Position numbers and translations under genes: made by a program. 64,000 nucleotides of DNA from Nonlabens sp. MB-3u-79. Its GTDB lineage: Bacteria; Bacteroidota; Bacteroidia; Flavobacteriales; Flavobacteriaceae. The stretch spans positions 1,874,501-1,938,500 of the forward strand of contig NZ_CP025116.1 of NCBI RefSeq assembly GCF_002831625.1. Reading direction: 5' to 3'. Below the pieces are notes generated by a model. That model did not search any database. It was not told the DNA's origin and was given only the letters and a program-made list of their open reading frames with translations. Of the stretch, positions 17,181-25,793 are shown piece after piece (position 1 is the stretch's first letter; every line of letters starts with the position of its first letter).

Positions 17181-17420
17181 ATGCAACGCATTGCAGAAAT
17201 ATTGCGTTATCTGGAAGATAATTTTGGTAAAGATGAAGAGGGGTTTATAAAAATGATTCTCACACGAGAAGATATTGCCAACTTGGTAGGGACTGCAAAA
17301 GAGGCTTGTATAAGACACTTAACCGCATTTAAAAAAGCAGGCTGGATCCATACATAGGGCAAGCGCATCAAAATTATAAATGACAAAGCCCTCTATAATT
17401 TAATAGAAGGCTTTGAGTAA
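17181..17420 (+). pseudogene. Crp/Fnr-family regulator, C-terminal remnant
   Basis: The frame reads a Crp/Fnr C-terminal domain: RIAEILRYLEDNFGKDEEGF, LTREDIANLVGTAKEACIRH, then FKKAGWIHT, an in-frame TAG at 17355, then GKRIKIINDKALYNLIEGFE and a stop at 17418. The last block is the usual end of the domain, so the TAG is a disruption. The cyclic-nucleotide-type N-terminal domain is absent, with a stop just upstream at 17175. In the recognition helix the glutamate and arginine that read TGA half-sites in Crp and Fnr are kept (KEACIR). It lies between hemN and uspA, both with Crp/Fnr-type sites. Confidence 0.8.
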
Positions 17421-17437
17421 TGGGCAGTTTTTTAGTG

Positions 17438-18265
17438 CTAGATTTTAAAAGTTATAATGGGTAAGGAAGAATGGTTGACCATAGCCTCTCCTATACTACC
17501 AGATAAGGCGTGTGATATTCCCTTACGGCCATGGGTATGAATACCGATAATATCAGCCTGTTGCTTTTCTGCAAAATGAAATACTCCACTCTCCACACTG
17601 AAGTCAGAAAATATGGTGACCTCTGCGGGGGAGAATTTATAAGCATCTGCTAAGGTGTCAGAAAATTTTGTGATTTGATCATGGATCTGATTGGTGCTTT
17701 GAAAACTTCTTTTTGGCAGGTTGACATACAATAAGGAAACCTCTATTTTTAGTTTTTTAAAAAGCTGCATGGCTTTTATAAAAATTTCTTTACTCTCCAG
17801 TTTGAAATCACATGCAAACACCCCTTTATGTGGTGTAAATTTTTTCTCACCTTTAATTACCAAGACAGGGATATTTGATGTTCTAACTACTTTTTTAGTA
17901 TTAGAACCTATAAAAACGTTCTGAATGCCATTACTTTTATGAGAACACATAACAATAAGGTCTCCACGATGTTCTTTTGCTACCTGATTTAGTTCACTAA
18001 AGACTTTATAGTTCTGCACAACAGTTTGAACAGTAACTTCTTTTAAATAATCTTTATCTAGAAATTTGTCAAAGCGTTTTTGAGTGAGTTCTATGAAATA
18101 GCGACCTTCTTCAGATTTCTTTTCTTTAGATAAATTCACCTCTTGAAAGCTTATCATGTGTACTATAGTAACCGTAGCTTGATGCTGTTTTGCAATGCGT
18201 ACAGCAGCTTTAAGCGCGTTTTCTGAATGTATTGAAAAGTCTACTGGGACAATTATATTTTTCAT
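17438..18265 (-). CDS. Universal stress protein, tandem UspA domains
   Basis: A 275-aa cytosolic protein with two UspA folds (about 1-137 and 150-275). Domain 1 opens MKNIIVPVDFSIHSENALKA and ends SNTKKVVRTSNIPVLVIKG, the usual nucleotide-binding end of the fold; domain 2 ends with GSIGEAMVNHSSLPIITFKI. The tandem form is the common flavobacterial type. The promoter has a Crp/Fnr-type operator, which fits the habit of such genes to be induced on oxygen limitation. Transcription is convergent with the dead regulator. Confidence 0.93.
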   Translation of the reverse strand: MKNIIVPVDFSIHSENALKAAVRIAKQHQATVTIVHMISFQEVNLSKEKKSEEGRYFIELTQKRFDKFLDKDYLKEVTVQTVVQNYKVFSELNQVAKEHRGDLIVMCSHKSNGIQNVFIGSNTKKVVRTSNIPVLVIKGEKKFTPHKGVFACDFKLESKEIFIKAMQLFKKLKIEVSLLYVNLPKRSFQSTNQIHDQITKFSDTLADAYKFSPAEVTIFSDFSVESGVFHFAEKQQADIIGIHTHGRKGISHALSGSIGEAMVNHSSLPIITFKI

Positions 18266-18298
18266 TATTTTCTGTTATAAGGCTTTCATCAATGCGTT

Positions 18299-18346
18299 TA
18301 AAAGTAATGTGCTTCTATGATTTAAAAGCTGATATAAATCAGCTTT
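18299..18346 (-). promoter_or_regulatory. Crp/Fnr-type operator plus -7 element, uspA-like gene
   Basis: On the minus strand the 22-base inverted repeat at 18325-18346 (arms AAAGCTGAT and ATCAGCTTT, core 18330-18341) lies 23 bases upstream of TACTTTTA (18299-18306), placing the site near -41.5 of the stress-protein gene. Confidence 0.7.
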
Positions 18347-18699
18347 AGCCTTTTCTAATGCATTCGAGTCATCAAAAAAGGAACCTCTAAAGCTTCTAAG
18401 GCTAGTTAGTTGTAGATGCTCTTTAAGAGTTGGTAACTAATGGGATACCACGAGCTCCAACGACTCAGTAATACTTAGTTTATAGCCGAACTGGCAGAGA
18501 ATTATTCTCACCTTCTGAAAAGGCACAAGGTTTAGGATTTGATGCGGATACAGGCCGGGACTTCATCGGGTTGGAAAACCTCCAAATCAGCTAGTGACTG
18601 GCGCAGAGACCTCTTATTGGAAAAACAACTATTTAAAGAGGATCAACAGTTTGTTTTAGTAAGGTCATGTTTCCGTCATAAGCAATACAACAAACGCTA
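18347..18699. other. Intergenic region, no gene seen
   Basis: About 350 bases between the stress-protein promoter and the tRNA-Ser terminator. No frame with recognisable protein or RNA could be supported; it may be eroded sequence. Confidence 0.5.
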
Positions 18700-18737
18700 A
18701 AATAAAAAACCCTGATAATCAGATGATTATCAGGGTT
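18700..18737 (-). terminator. Terminator of tRNA-Ser
   Basis: A 13-bp perfect stem (AACCCTGATAATC and its complement, 4-base loop) followed on the minus strand by a T-rich run. Confidence 0.85.
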
Positions 18738-18741
18738 ACTG

Positions 18742-18826
18742 CGGAGAAGAAGGGATTCGAACCCCTGGAGGTTTAACCCTCGCTGGTTTTCAAGACCAGT
18801 GCATTCGACCACTCTGCCACTTCTCC
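18742..18826 (-). tRNA. tRNA-Ser (anticodon TGA)
   Basis: An 85-base class II tRNA with a long variable arm. Acceptor GGAGAAG/CTTCTCC, anticodon stem CTGGT/ACCAG with loop CTTGAAA (anticodon TGA, reads UCA), T arm GGGGTTCGAATCCC and discriminator G. The CCA end is not encoded. A TATATTTG promoter element lies upstream at 18866-18873 and a terminator downstream. Confidence 0.95.
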
Positions 18827-18865
18827 TAGTCATTCAACAAAAAATACTTTTTGTTTAAGCGGTTG

Positions 18866-18873
18866 CAAATATA
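18866..18873 (-). promoter_or_regulatory. TATATTTG promoter element of tRNA-Ser
   Basis: On the minus strand the element continues as TATATTTGCAACCGC, nearly identical to that of tRNA-Arg (TATATTTGCAGCCGC at 28575). Confidence 0.65.
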
Positions 18874-19065
18874 CAATTATTCTTTAAAAATTGAGCGTAA
18901 TAATAAAAAAACATACCGAATTCTATTTTTATAATTCCAAGAGAAAACCTCAACCTAAATTTTAAAATTCCCATAAAAATTTGATAAGTATTTGAAGAAC
19001 ATTTTTCACTTTATTATATATGAAAGATGGAATTTGTAAACCTCTAACCTATAACTCCTAATAAA

Positions 19066-19725
19066 TCAACCTTTATCATGAGACAGTTTACTGTCGCCGG
19101 TAATCGGGATCACCTTTCCAGAATAGGTTGGGGTTTTTTCAATATTAAGTTCTATCCAAGCTTTCATATTTGCCAGCCACTCTCTTCTTGCAAATCTACT
19201 GTTGCCGGGGTACTCATGCTGATCTGCTACATAACCCTGCACATTCAACCCCATATTTTTACCAATATAAATTGCTCTAGGGAGGTGAAATTCTTGTGTA
19301 AATACAATCGCACTTTTTACCTTAAAAACATCCCTAGCTCTAAACATAGTGTCGTATGTATCAAAGCCCGCATGATCTAAGAAAATATCTTTGTCCGGAA
19401 CTCCTCTATCGTTGAGGTAATTCTTCATGGCGTTTACTTCATCGTAGTTTTTTTTACCGTGATCACCGCTCAGAAGGAATTTTTTAAACTTTTTGTTTTC
19501 ATAAGCTAGTAATGCTGCATCCACGCGATCTTGTAGGATAAGAGAAAGACTTTTATCTGGTTTTACACTTGCACCTAGAACAATACCAGTATAAGCCTCT
19601 TTAAGTTGGTTTACATCTGTTACAATAAGATCTCTGGAGGTGCGCTTAACGTGCAGTTGAAGAATGAGGATACCTACTACAGCTAAGATGACACTAAAAA
19701 CGAGTATGTTTAATATGCTGCGCAT
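19066..19725 (-). CDS. sanA: SanA/YdcF-like DUF218 membrane protein
   Basis: A 219-aa protein with one N-terminal membrane anchor (about 5-23) and a DUF218 domain with IVLGASVKPDKSLS, LLSGDHGKKNYDEV and TQEFHLPRAIYIGKNMGL, closest to SanA, whose loss in E. coli raises sensitivity to vancomycin at high temperature. The domain faces the periplasm; its reaction is unsettled, with envelope metabolism the usual view. The start overlaps the stop of the upstream thioesterase gene by one base, so the two are coupled. Confidence 0.87.
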   Translation of the reverse strand: MRSILNILVFSVILAVVGILILQLHVKRTSRDLIVTDVNQLKEAYTGIVLGASVKPDKSLSLILQDRVDAALLAYENKKFKKFLLSGDHGKKNYDEVNAMKNYLNDRGVPDKDIFLDHAGFDTYDTMFRARDVFKVKSAIVFTQEFHLPRAIYIGKNMGLNVQGYVADQHEYPGNSRFARREWLANMKAWIELNIEKTPTYSGKVIPITGDSKLSHDKG

Positions 19726-20111
19726 TAAATGATAGATGTAGGTTTTTTGTCGTCGCCTATGGCGACAAAAGTAAAGATTCCGGTCACCACTTTTTCACGA
19801 GAATAGCTGTACATATCTTCCATATAAATGCTGGTTTCTACCACACAACTGGTCTTACCTACTTTAGAAATATGACCTACCATTTCAATAATACTTCCCT
19901 GTGGGATAGGTTTTTTAAAATCTATTTTATCAGTGCTTATAGTCACTACTTTTTTTCTAGAGAATCGAGTGGCGCAAATAAAAGAAACTTCGTCCATAAG
20001 CTGTAGAGCCATACCCCCGAAAAGCGTGTCGTAATGATTGGTTGTATTAGGAAAAACAGCCTTGAAAATGCTCGTCTTGGATTCCTTAATTCGTAAATCG
20101 ATGTCCTTCAT
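19725..20111 (-). CDS. Acyl-CoA thioesterase (hotdog fold, YciA/BFIT type)
   Basis: A 128-aa hotdog protein. HYDTLFGGMALQLMDEVSFI (residues 27-46) is the active-site helix of the acyl-CoA hydrolase family, with the acidic residue in MDE; RKKVVTISTDKIDFKKPIPQG is the following conserved strand pair. It hydrolyses acyl-CoA thioesters in the cytosol; chain preference cannot be read. It is the first gene of a two-gene operon with the SanA homologue. Confidence 0.88.
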   Translation of the reverse strand: MKDIDLRIKESKTSIFKAVFPNTTNHYDTLFGGMALQLMDEVSFICATRFSRKKVVTISTDKIDFKKPIPQGSIIEMVGHISKVGKTSCVVETSIYMEDMYSYSREKVVTGIFTFVAIGDDKKPTSII

Positions 20112-20292
20112 TGAAAAATCTTATAGTAAAGCCCTTAATGGACATGAGTTGAACGTTATTTTTGCATATTAATTAGAAAAGTATTGGTGTGGATCTCGCT
20201 TTCTATTCTCATTTGAAAATAGAACTTTATCCTGTACTTGATTCAGTTCTAAAGCAGAATATTTACCAAATTCTCAACTACAAAGATAACGT

Positions 20293-20928
20293 ATGACAAC
20301 TATGGATAGTATAGAAAGTTTGCAATGGAGATATGCAACCAAAAAATTTGATTCTGAAAAAAAACTGGAAACAAGCCAATTGGAGTTGCTTGCTCAAGCC
20401 TTTAATCTTACCGCTACATCTTACGGTTTACAACCTTGCAAGTTAATTGTTGTTCAAGATCAAGACCTTAAAGAGAAAATGGTGCCTCATTCTTATGGTC
20501 AGATGCAAGTTAAAGATGCCAGTGCTGTATTAGTGATATGCACAACTGCTGTAGATGAACAATATGTAAAAGATTATTTTTCTATAGTTAAAAAGGAGCG
20601 TAACACACCAGATGAGGTGATTCAACCTTTTCAAGATTTCTTAACAAGTACCTTTTCCAAGAAAGAGTCTGAAGAAATTGAATTGTGGGCAAAGAACCAA
20701 GCTTATTTGATTTTAGGAAACTTACTCACCGTTTGCGCCCAACAGCAAATCGATTCCTGTCCTATGGAAGGTTTTGTGCCTGAGAAAATAGATGAATTAC
20801 TAGATTTAAAAAACAAAGGTTTAAAAAGCACCTTACTACTTCCTGTGGGGTACCGAGCGACTGACGACTCCATGTCTCAATTAAAAAAGGTACGTCGACC
20901 ACAGCAGGAGATGGTTTTCTATTTATAG
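20293..20928 (+). CDS. NAD(P)H-dependent nitroreductase-family oxidoreductase
   Basis: A 211-aa FMN-dependent protein of the NfsB/YdgI group. SLQWRYATKKFDSEKKL at the start carries the phosphate-binding Arg and Lys of the family, SYGLQPCKLIVVQD follows, and LPVGYRATDDSM near the end is the second FMN contact. It reduces quinones or nitro compounds using NAD(P)H; the natural substrate is not known. Two ATGs are possible (20293 and 20302); the second, giving MDSIESLQW, resembles relatives more closely. A terminator follows at 21058. Confidence 0.9.
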   Translation: MTTMDSIESLQWRYATKKFDSEKKLETSQLELLAQAFNLTATSYGLQPCKLIVVQDQDLKEKMVPHSYGQMQVKDASAVLVICTTAVDEQYVKDYFSIVKKERNTPDEVIQPFQDFLTSTFSKKESEEIELWAKNQAYLILGNLLTVCAQQQIDSCPMEGFVPEKIDELLDLKNKGLKSTLLLPVGYRATDDSMSQLKKVRRPQQEMVFYL

Positions 20929-21057
20929 AAAGTAGTAAAATAATAGAATATAGAATCCGCTACGAACTAAATAAAAAGCGGTAAGCATGATTTGATGTGT
21001 AATCCTATTCTAAATGCATTGATTTTTAAACTGTAGTTTGTAAAGGGTTCCTTAGAA

Positions 21058-21098
21058 AAAAAAAGAGTGATTTTCATTTTGAAAATCACTCTTTTTTA
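21058..21098. terminator. Bidirectional terminator
   Basis: A 16-bp perfect stem (AAAAGAGTGATTTTCA and its complement, 3-base loop) with A-runs on the left and T-runs on the right. It separates the convergent nitroreductase and DUF4249 genes. Confidence 0.88.
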
Positions 21099-21114
21099 TG
21101 TTTAAAATTTATTT

Positions 21115-21180
<66 letters not shown>

Positions 21181-21184
<4 letters not shown>

Positions 21185-21996
21185 TGAAGGGTATATTCAA
21201 TTTCAAAAGCCTCAGAAATTCTAAAGTACCCAAATGGGGACCGCTTTGAATCTGTGGTATTGATGATGTTACCTCTTACAACCGCTGGTTGTGTAGCAAA
21301 TGGACCGCCACCTCCTTCTCCTGCTTGTTGTAACAGGGTCTCATAGAAGTTAAAACAACGCTGGTCTATTCCTATGATGCGTATAGTTGCCACTGTTCCA
21401 GGAACTGCTTCTTCTATAAAAAAGGTAGTTTGAGTGCGGTTTCCATCACTAAACTCGTCATCTCTGGTGTCTACTTGCTCATTGTCTATATCAGTATATT
21501 CAAAAAGGTAATAATTACCAAGACCTGAAGGATCGTTAAAGAAAGCAGTGACCTCAGTAAGATCATCTCCAAAACCGCTTATAGTCTCTTGCTCTACATC
21601 TGTAAATGGTACCGTAGGCTCTAAACTTTCGGTAGCGGTGTAGATATCTCCGTTATCATTAATAGTTAAGGTGTAGCTGTTTTCAGTAGGATTGTTCATT
21701 CTTATAAATGGAAAGTTAGTGCTATAAACTCCATCTGAGACAAAAGGAATAGGGATGAGGCTGCCATCGGCATCAGTGATGCTGACTAAGGCATCATTTA
21801 CAAAAACGATTTCCTCGTCATAAAACCCGGCAGATCTAGTAAGTTGTACTCTAGTAGAAGAGGTTCCAGATTCGTTGAGCTCTATGGAGGCATCTATAAC
21901 TAGTCGTGGATCTGAATTATTGAGATCTAATTGAACTACATCAGAGCAAGAGGAGAACAATAATAAAGTAACTGCATATATATATAAATTCTTCAT
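21181..21996 (-). CDS. DUF4249 lipoprotein
   Basis: A 271-aa lipoprotein: MKNLYIYAVTLLLFSSC, with Cys17 as the lipid site. The mature part, with DPRLVIDASI, TSSTRVQLTRSAGFYDE and the C-terminal SKRSPFGYFRISE, matches DUF4249. Such proteins nearly always follow a TonB-dependent receptor in Bacteroidetes, as here with a 3-base gap, and are likely its surface partner. The ligand is unknown. Its stop codon is embedded in the end of a heptanucleotide repeat array. Confidence 0.9.
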
Positions 21997-21999
21997 CTC

Positions 22000-24363
22000 T
22001 TAAAATTTAAAATTATAAGTAATTGCAGGAATAACTCCAAAAATAGCAAGCCTTGTCGCTTCATTTCTATTGGTATCTTCATTCTCTGCAAAGGAGATAC
22101 TCACCGCATTTCTTCTGTTGTAAGCATTGTATAAGCTAAAAACCCAACTCGATTGCCAGCCGTTTTTCTTATTGGGTTTAGGAGTGTAAGTAGCAGAGAA
22201 ATCCAATCGATGCACAATAGGCAAGCGGCTGCTATTTCTAGCTTCAAACGTAGGGATAAACAAACCGTCAAATTCATACTGCCCATTCGGATAGGTAATA
22301 GGTTGTCCGGTTTGTAAGGTAAAATTAGCTCCTAGATCCCATTTCCTATTGAGTTCATAATTTGCCGTTAGGGTAAGGTCGTGTGTTTTATCCCAAGCAG
22401 CGCTGTACCATTCTCCATTATTAATTCCAGGTTCTAAAGCAGTTCTTCCAGGCGTGCGTTGTTCACTTCTGGAAAGTGTGTAGGCGATCCATCCTTGAAG
22501 TTTCCCTTCATTTTTTCTAAGTAAAACCTCCAGACCATAAGCTCGAGCTTCTCCTTCTAATAAAATTTGCTCTACGGCATCATTGGCAATTAAATCGGCA
22601 CCATCTATATAATCCAGTCTGTTTTGAACGGTTTTATAAAAGGTTTCGGTTTCTATGGAGTAGTTTCCTATATTCTTAAAGAAACCAGCAGCGACTTGAG
22701 TTCCCTTTTGTGGTTCTATAAAGGTTCCGCTAGGAACATAAAGATCAAATGGAGTAGGAGCATTGGTATTAGAAATCAAGTGTATATATTGATTGATACG
22801 CTGGTAGCTGGCTTTGATACTTGTATTGTCATCTAAGGAGTAAGCGATGGAAAACCTAGGCTCTAAGTTGACAAAGGACTTTAGGGTTTCACTGCGACTG
22901 CTAGAAAAAGAAGCTGTAGGGGCTGCACTTTCATAAATTTCTAAATCTTCATTGTATAAGAGAGGTTGGTTATTTTCATAGATATGAAGACTTTCTTGTC
23001 CTAACCTATTGAAACTACTTATTCTTAAACCTGCATTGATATTGATTTGGTTACTTATTTTAAACTCTCCATCTGCATAGACGCCATTTTCCCAAGCGTA
23101 TTTTTTAATCAGCTGCCGGTCGTTGATACCACTTGTAGAAGTAGTAGGCTTTATTCTTCCTGGATCAAACTCGTAATAAATGGAGTTGATACCGTATTTC
23201 ATTTTTACCTTATCATTTACAAAATTAGTAAGGTCGTATTTTACATTCATATTAGTAATACCACTATCAAAGGTAAACTCGACAAATTGTAACTCCAGTC
23301 CGTAGTTGTAATCGCTATAAATTACAGAAGCGTTGGAAAACCATTTTTCATTATAAATATGGTTCCATCTGACATTCACAAAACTGTTACCGAAAGTGTT
23401 ACCAAAAAGATTATTCACATTAAAGACATCCCTACCAAAGTAACTGGACATATAAAGACGGTTATTATCATCTAGATTAAAACTGGCTTTAGCGTTGAGG
23501 TCGTAGAAATAAGCAACATTATCTACGTCAAATAATGGCAAGAATAAATGCGCATAACTACTACGTCCTCCTATTAAAAAGGAGGCCTTTTCTTTAATAA
23601 TAGGACCTTCAAATAGCAACCTGCTTGCTACAACGCCTATTCCTCCTGTACCGCTAAACTTTTGTTTGTTTCCATCACGTTGATAAATGTCCAGTACACT
23701 AGAAACGCGACCGCCATATCGTGCTGGGATTCCACCTTTGTACAGTTTTAAATCTTTTATGGCATCTGGGTTGAAGACCGAGAAAAAGCCAAATAAGTGG
23801 TCACTTCCATAAAGAGTAGCTTCATCTAGTAGTACCAAGTTCTGGTCTGCAGCGCCACCTCTTACATTAAAACCAGCAGATCCTTCACCGGCATTACTAA
23901 CTCCAGGAAGTAATGTAAGTGCTTTGATGAGATCAGTTTCTCCCAGTACTACAGGAACTTTCCTAATCGTTTCTATAGAAAGTGCGTTTACACTCATTTG
24001 AGGTGATTTAGTGCTCATTTTCTCCACATCTGCAGTGATGACAATGGCGTCTAGTTCCTCACCTTGTTCTTTTAGGGACAGGTCTATTTTTATGTTATCG
24101 TTGAGAGAGATCTTTTTTTCTACAGTGGCATATCCTATGCTGGAATATTGCACGGTATAAGCTCCTGTAGGCAAGGTGATCGAATAATAACCGTAGGCAT
24201 TGGTAATGGTTCCGGTTTGTAATTCGATGATGCTTACCGTAACGTTGAGCAAAGTTTCACCAGTTCCATCTTCGATAACGGTCCCGGAGAGCGTGGCTTT
24301 TTGTGAGTACGCTTTCGCGAAAGCGAGAAAGGTAAAAACTCCTATGAGTACAATATTCTTCAA
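22000..24363 (-). CDS. TonB-dependent receptor with carboxypeptidase-regulatory-like domain
   Basis: A 787-aa outer-membrane transporter. Signal peptide (about 1-20), CarboxypepD_reg-like domain (about 22-105, with SGTVIEDGTGETLLNVTVSI), plug domain (about 120-235, with NVRGGAADQNLVLLDEA and KLYKGGIPARYGGRVSSVLD), then a beta barrel ending in the aromatic residue of ITYNFKF. It takes up a ligand using TonB energy, together with the DUF4249 lipoprotein. The class with this partner is not clearly SusC; the substrate cannot be told. The 16-bp palindrome falls in the signal peptide and encodes AFAKA. Confidence 0.93.
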   Translation of the reverse strand: MKNIVLIGVFTFLAFAKAYSQKATLSGTVIEDGTGETLLNVTVSIIELQTGTITNAYGYYSITLPTGAYTVQYSSIGYATVEKKISLNDNIKIDLSLKEQGEELDAIVITADVEKMSTKSPQMSVNALSIETIRKVPVVLGETDLIKALTLLPGVSNAGEGSAGFNVRGGAADQNLVLLDEATLYGSDHLFGFFSVFNPDAIKDLKLYKGGIPARYGGRVSSVLDIYQRDGNKQKFSGTGGIGVVASRLLFEGPIIKEKASFLIGGRSSYAHLFLPLFDVDNVAYFYDLNAKASFNLDDNNRLYMSSYFGRDVFNVNNLFGNTFGNSFVNVRWNHIYNEKWFSNASVIYSDYNYGLELQFVEFTFDSGITNMNVKYDLTNFVNDKVKMKYGINSIYYEFDPGRIKPTTSTSGINDRQLIKKYAWENGVYADGEFKISNQININAGLRISSFNRLGQESLHIYENNQPLLYNEDLEIYESAAPTASFSSSRSETLKSFVNLEPRFSIAYSLDDNTSIKASYQRINQYIHLISNTNAPTPFDLYVPSGTFIEPQKGTQVAAGFFKNIGNYSIETETFYKTVQNRLDYIDGADLIANDAVEQILLEGEARAYGLEVLLRKNEGKLQGWIAYTLSRSEQRTPGRTALEPGINNGEWYSAAWDKTHDLTLTANYELNRKWDLGANFTLQTGQPITYPNGQYEFDGLFIPTFEARNSSRLPIVHRLDFSATYTPKPNKKNGWQSSWVFSLYNAYNRRNAVSISFAENEDTNRNEATRLAIFGVIPAITYNFKF
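24310..24325. repeat. Iterated 16-bp palindrome, copy 5 (in signal peptide)
   Basis: Perfect CGCTTTCGCGAAAGCG within the TonB receptor signal peptide, read as (L)AFAKA. Confidence 0.9.
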
Positions 24364-24529
24364 TAGTTAGGTTTTAGGTCTTGAAAATTAATGATGTAAA
24401 TAAAAATATCCTGCAAAAATAAAGGCCAAATGCTTCCCAAAGCGAACCTTTACATTTAATTTAATATCTTTTTAAACTAGGGTGCAAACATCATAAATCA
24501 CTTTAGTAACTTTGATAAAAACTATTTCC

Positions 24530-25498
24530 ATGACAACAGCACAACTTACCGACCAACTTTCCTTACCTGTAGTGGCAGCGCCTATGTTTTTAATATCTGG
24601 GCCAGAACTTGTCATTTCTTGTTGTAAAAACGGAATAGTAGGTACATTTCCAGCGTTGAATCAACGATCTAGTGAAGGTTTTGAAGAATGGTTGGTGCAG
24701 ATCAAAACAGAACTCACACAATGGGAAGAAGAAACGGGGAAGAAAGCAGCGCCTTTTGGTGTGAACTTGATTGTTCATGGCAGTAATCCACGACTTCAAG
24801 CAGATTTGATGTTGTGCATGAAGCATCAAGTGCCGTTGATCATTACTTCTTTAGGAGCAGTAAGTGATGTGGTAGATGCGGTACATAGTTATGGAGGTGT
24901 TGTTTTTCACGATGTGATAAAAAAACGCCATGCTCAAAAAGCACAAGAAGCAGGAGTAGACGGATTGATCTTAGTTTGTGCAGGAGCAGGAGGACATGCG
25001 GGCATTCTCAATCCGATGCCTTTTATAAGAGAAGTTAAAGAGTTCTTTGACGGTACCATTTTGCTTGCCGGAGCCATGAGTTCTGGTCAGGACGTTGCTA
25101 GTGCTTTACAAATGGGTGCAGATCTCGCTTATATGGGAACACGTTTTATCAATACAGAAGAATCTAAGGCAACAGACGAATACCGAGACATGATCATAAA
25201 GGCTGGTTGTAGTGATATCGTATACACTGCTGCCATCTCTGGTGTGAGTGCTAATTTTTTAGGCGATAGTTTGCAAGCCGCAGGAATTACAGAAGAGCAA
25301 ATGAAAGCCAAAGTGAAAATTGACTTTGGTAAAGAAATGGATACCGAAGCCAAAGCCTGGAAAACCATCTGGAGCGCGGGACAAGGTAGTGCCACTATAA
25401 AAGAGAGTATGCCAACCGAAGCCCTTATAGCTAGAATGAAAGCAGAATTTAAAGCCGCTATAGAAAAGCAAATAGAAAACTTGAAAAAGTACAGTTGA
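24530..25498 (+). CDS. Nitronate monooxygenase (NPD family)
   Basis: A 322-aa FMN-binding TIM barrel that oxidises alkyl nitronates. It shows PVVAAPMFLISGPELVIS at the start, NLIVHGSNPRL, VCAGAGGHAG (phosphate contact) and LLAGAMSSGQDVASALQMGAD, all typical. The TTG at 24512 is part of a TAACTTTG promoter element (24507-24514), so the start is the ATG at 24530 (MTTAQLTDQ), with a short leader. It is monocistronic; it diverges from the TonB receptor. Confidence 0.9.
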   Translation: MTTAQLTDQLSLPVVAAPMFLISGPELVISCCKNGIVGTFPALNQRSSEGFEEWLVQIKTELTQWEEETGKKAAPFGVNLIVHGSNPRLQADLMLCMKHQVPLIITSLGAVSDVVDAVHSYGGVVFHDVIKKRHAQKAQEAGVDGLILVCAGAGGHAGILNPMPFIREVKEFFDGTILLAGAMSSGQDVASALQMGADLAYMGTRFINTEESKATDEYRDMIIKAGCSDIVYTAAISGVSANFLGDSLQAAGITEEQMKAKVKIDFGKEMDTEAKAWKTIWSAGQGSATIKESMPTEALIARMKAEFKAAIEKQIENLKKYS

Positions 25499-25793
25499 TT
25501 CATATGACCCTTTGTTGATTTGTTGATGTCGCGATTTGAGGAGATAGAAAAGGTCGATCTCGGCTGAGTCGAGCGTCGGAAAGGTGGAAAGGAATTTGTT
25601 TTAGATAATTTATTATTTTTCGTTCTAAAGACTTCTTTTTAGAGCGTTTCAACTAGTAGTTTTGTAGGTAATAGATGTAAAACTCAAAACGTTCTCGACT
25701 CTCGCTCCAATTGACATATCACTTGGAACTTTGAACGTTCATTTTTGATTTTTGATTTTTCATTTTGGAATTTTTTCCAATTACCTTTGCCCC
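25499..25793. other. Intergenic region
   Basis: About 295 bases with no gene. It holds GC-richer CTCG/CGAG-containing stretches at 25550-25575 and 25693-25709 that could pair with each other, and the promoter TACCTTTG at 25782-25789. Confidence 0.45.
25782..25789 (+). promoter_or_regulatory. TAnnTTTG promoter element, four bases before the ATG
   Basis: TACCTTTG followed by CCCC and ATG at 25794. This is another candidate leaderless gene. Confidence 0.6.

Noticed and set aside
18633..18833. 66-aa frame across tRNA-Ser
   Set aside because: It covers the tRNA and its terminator; translating a tRNA gene gives this sort of peptide by chance.
22000..24363. SusC-type glycan receptor
   Set aside because: The partner is a DUF4249 lipoprotein and no SusD or glycan-degrading genes are near; a general TonB receptor is the safer call.
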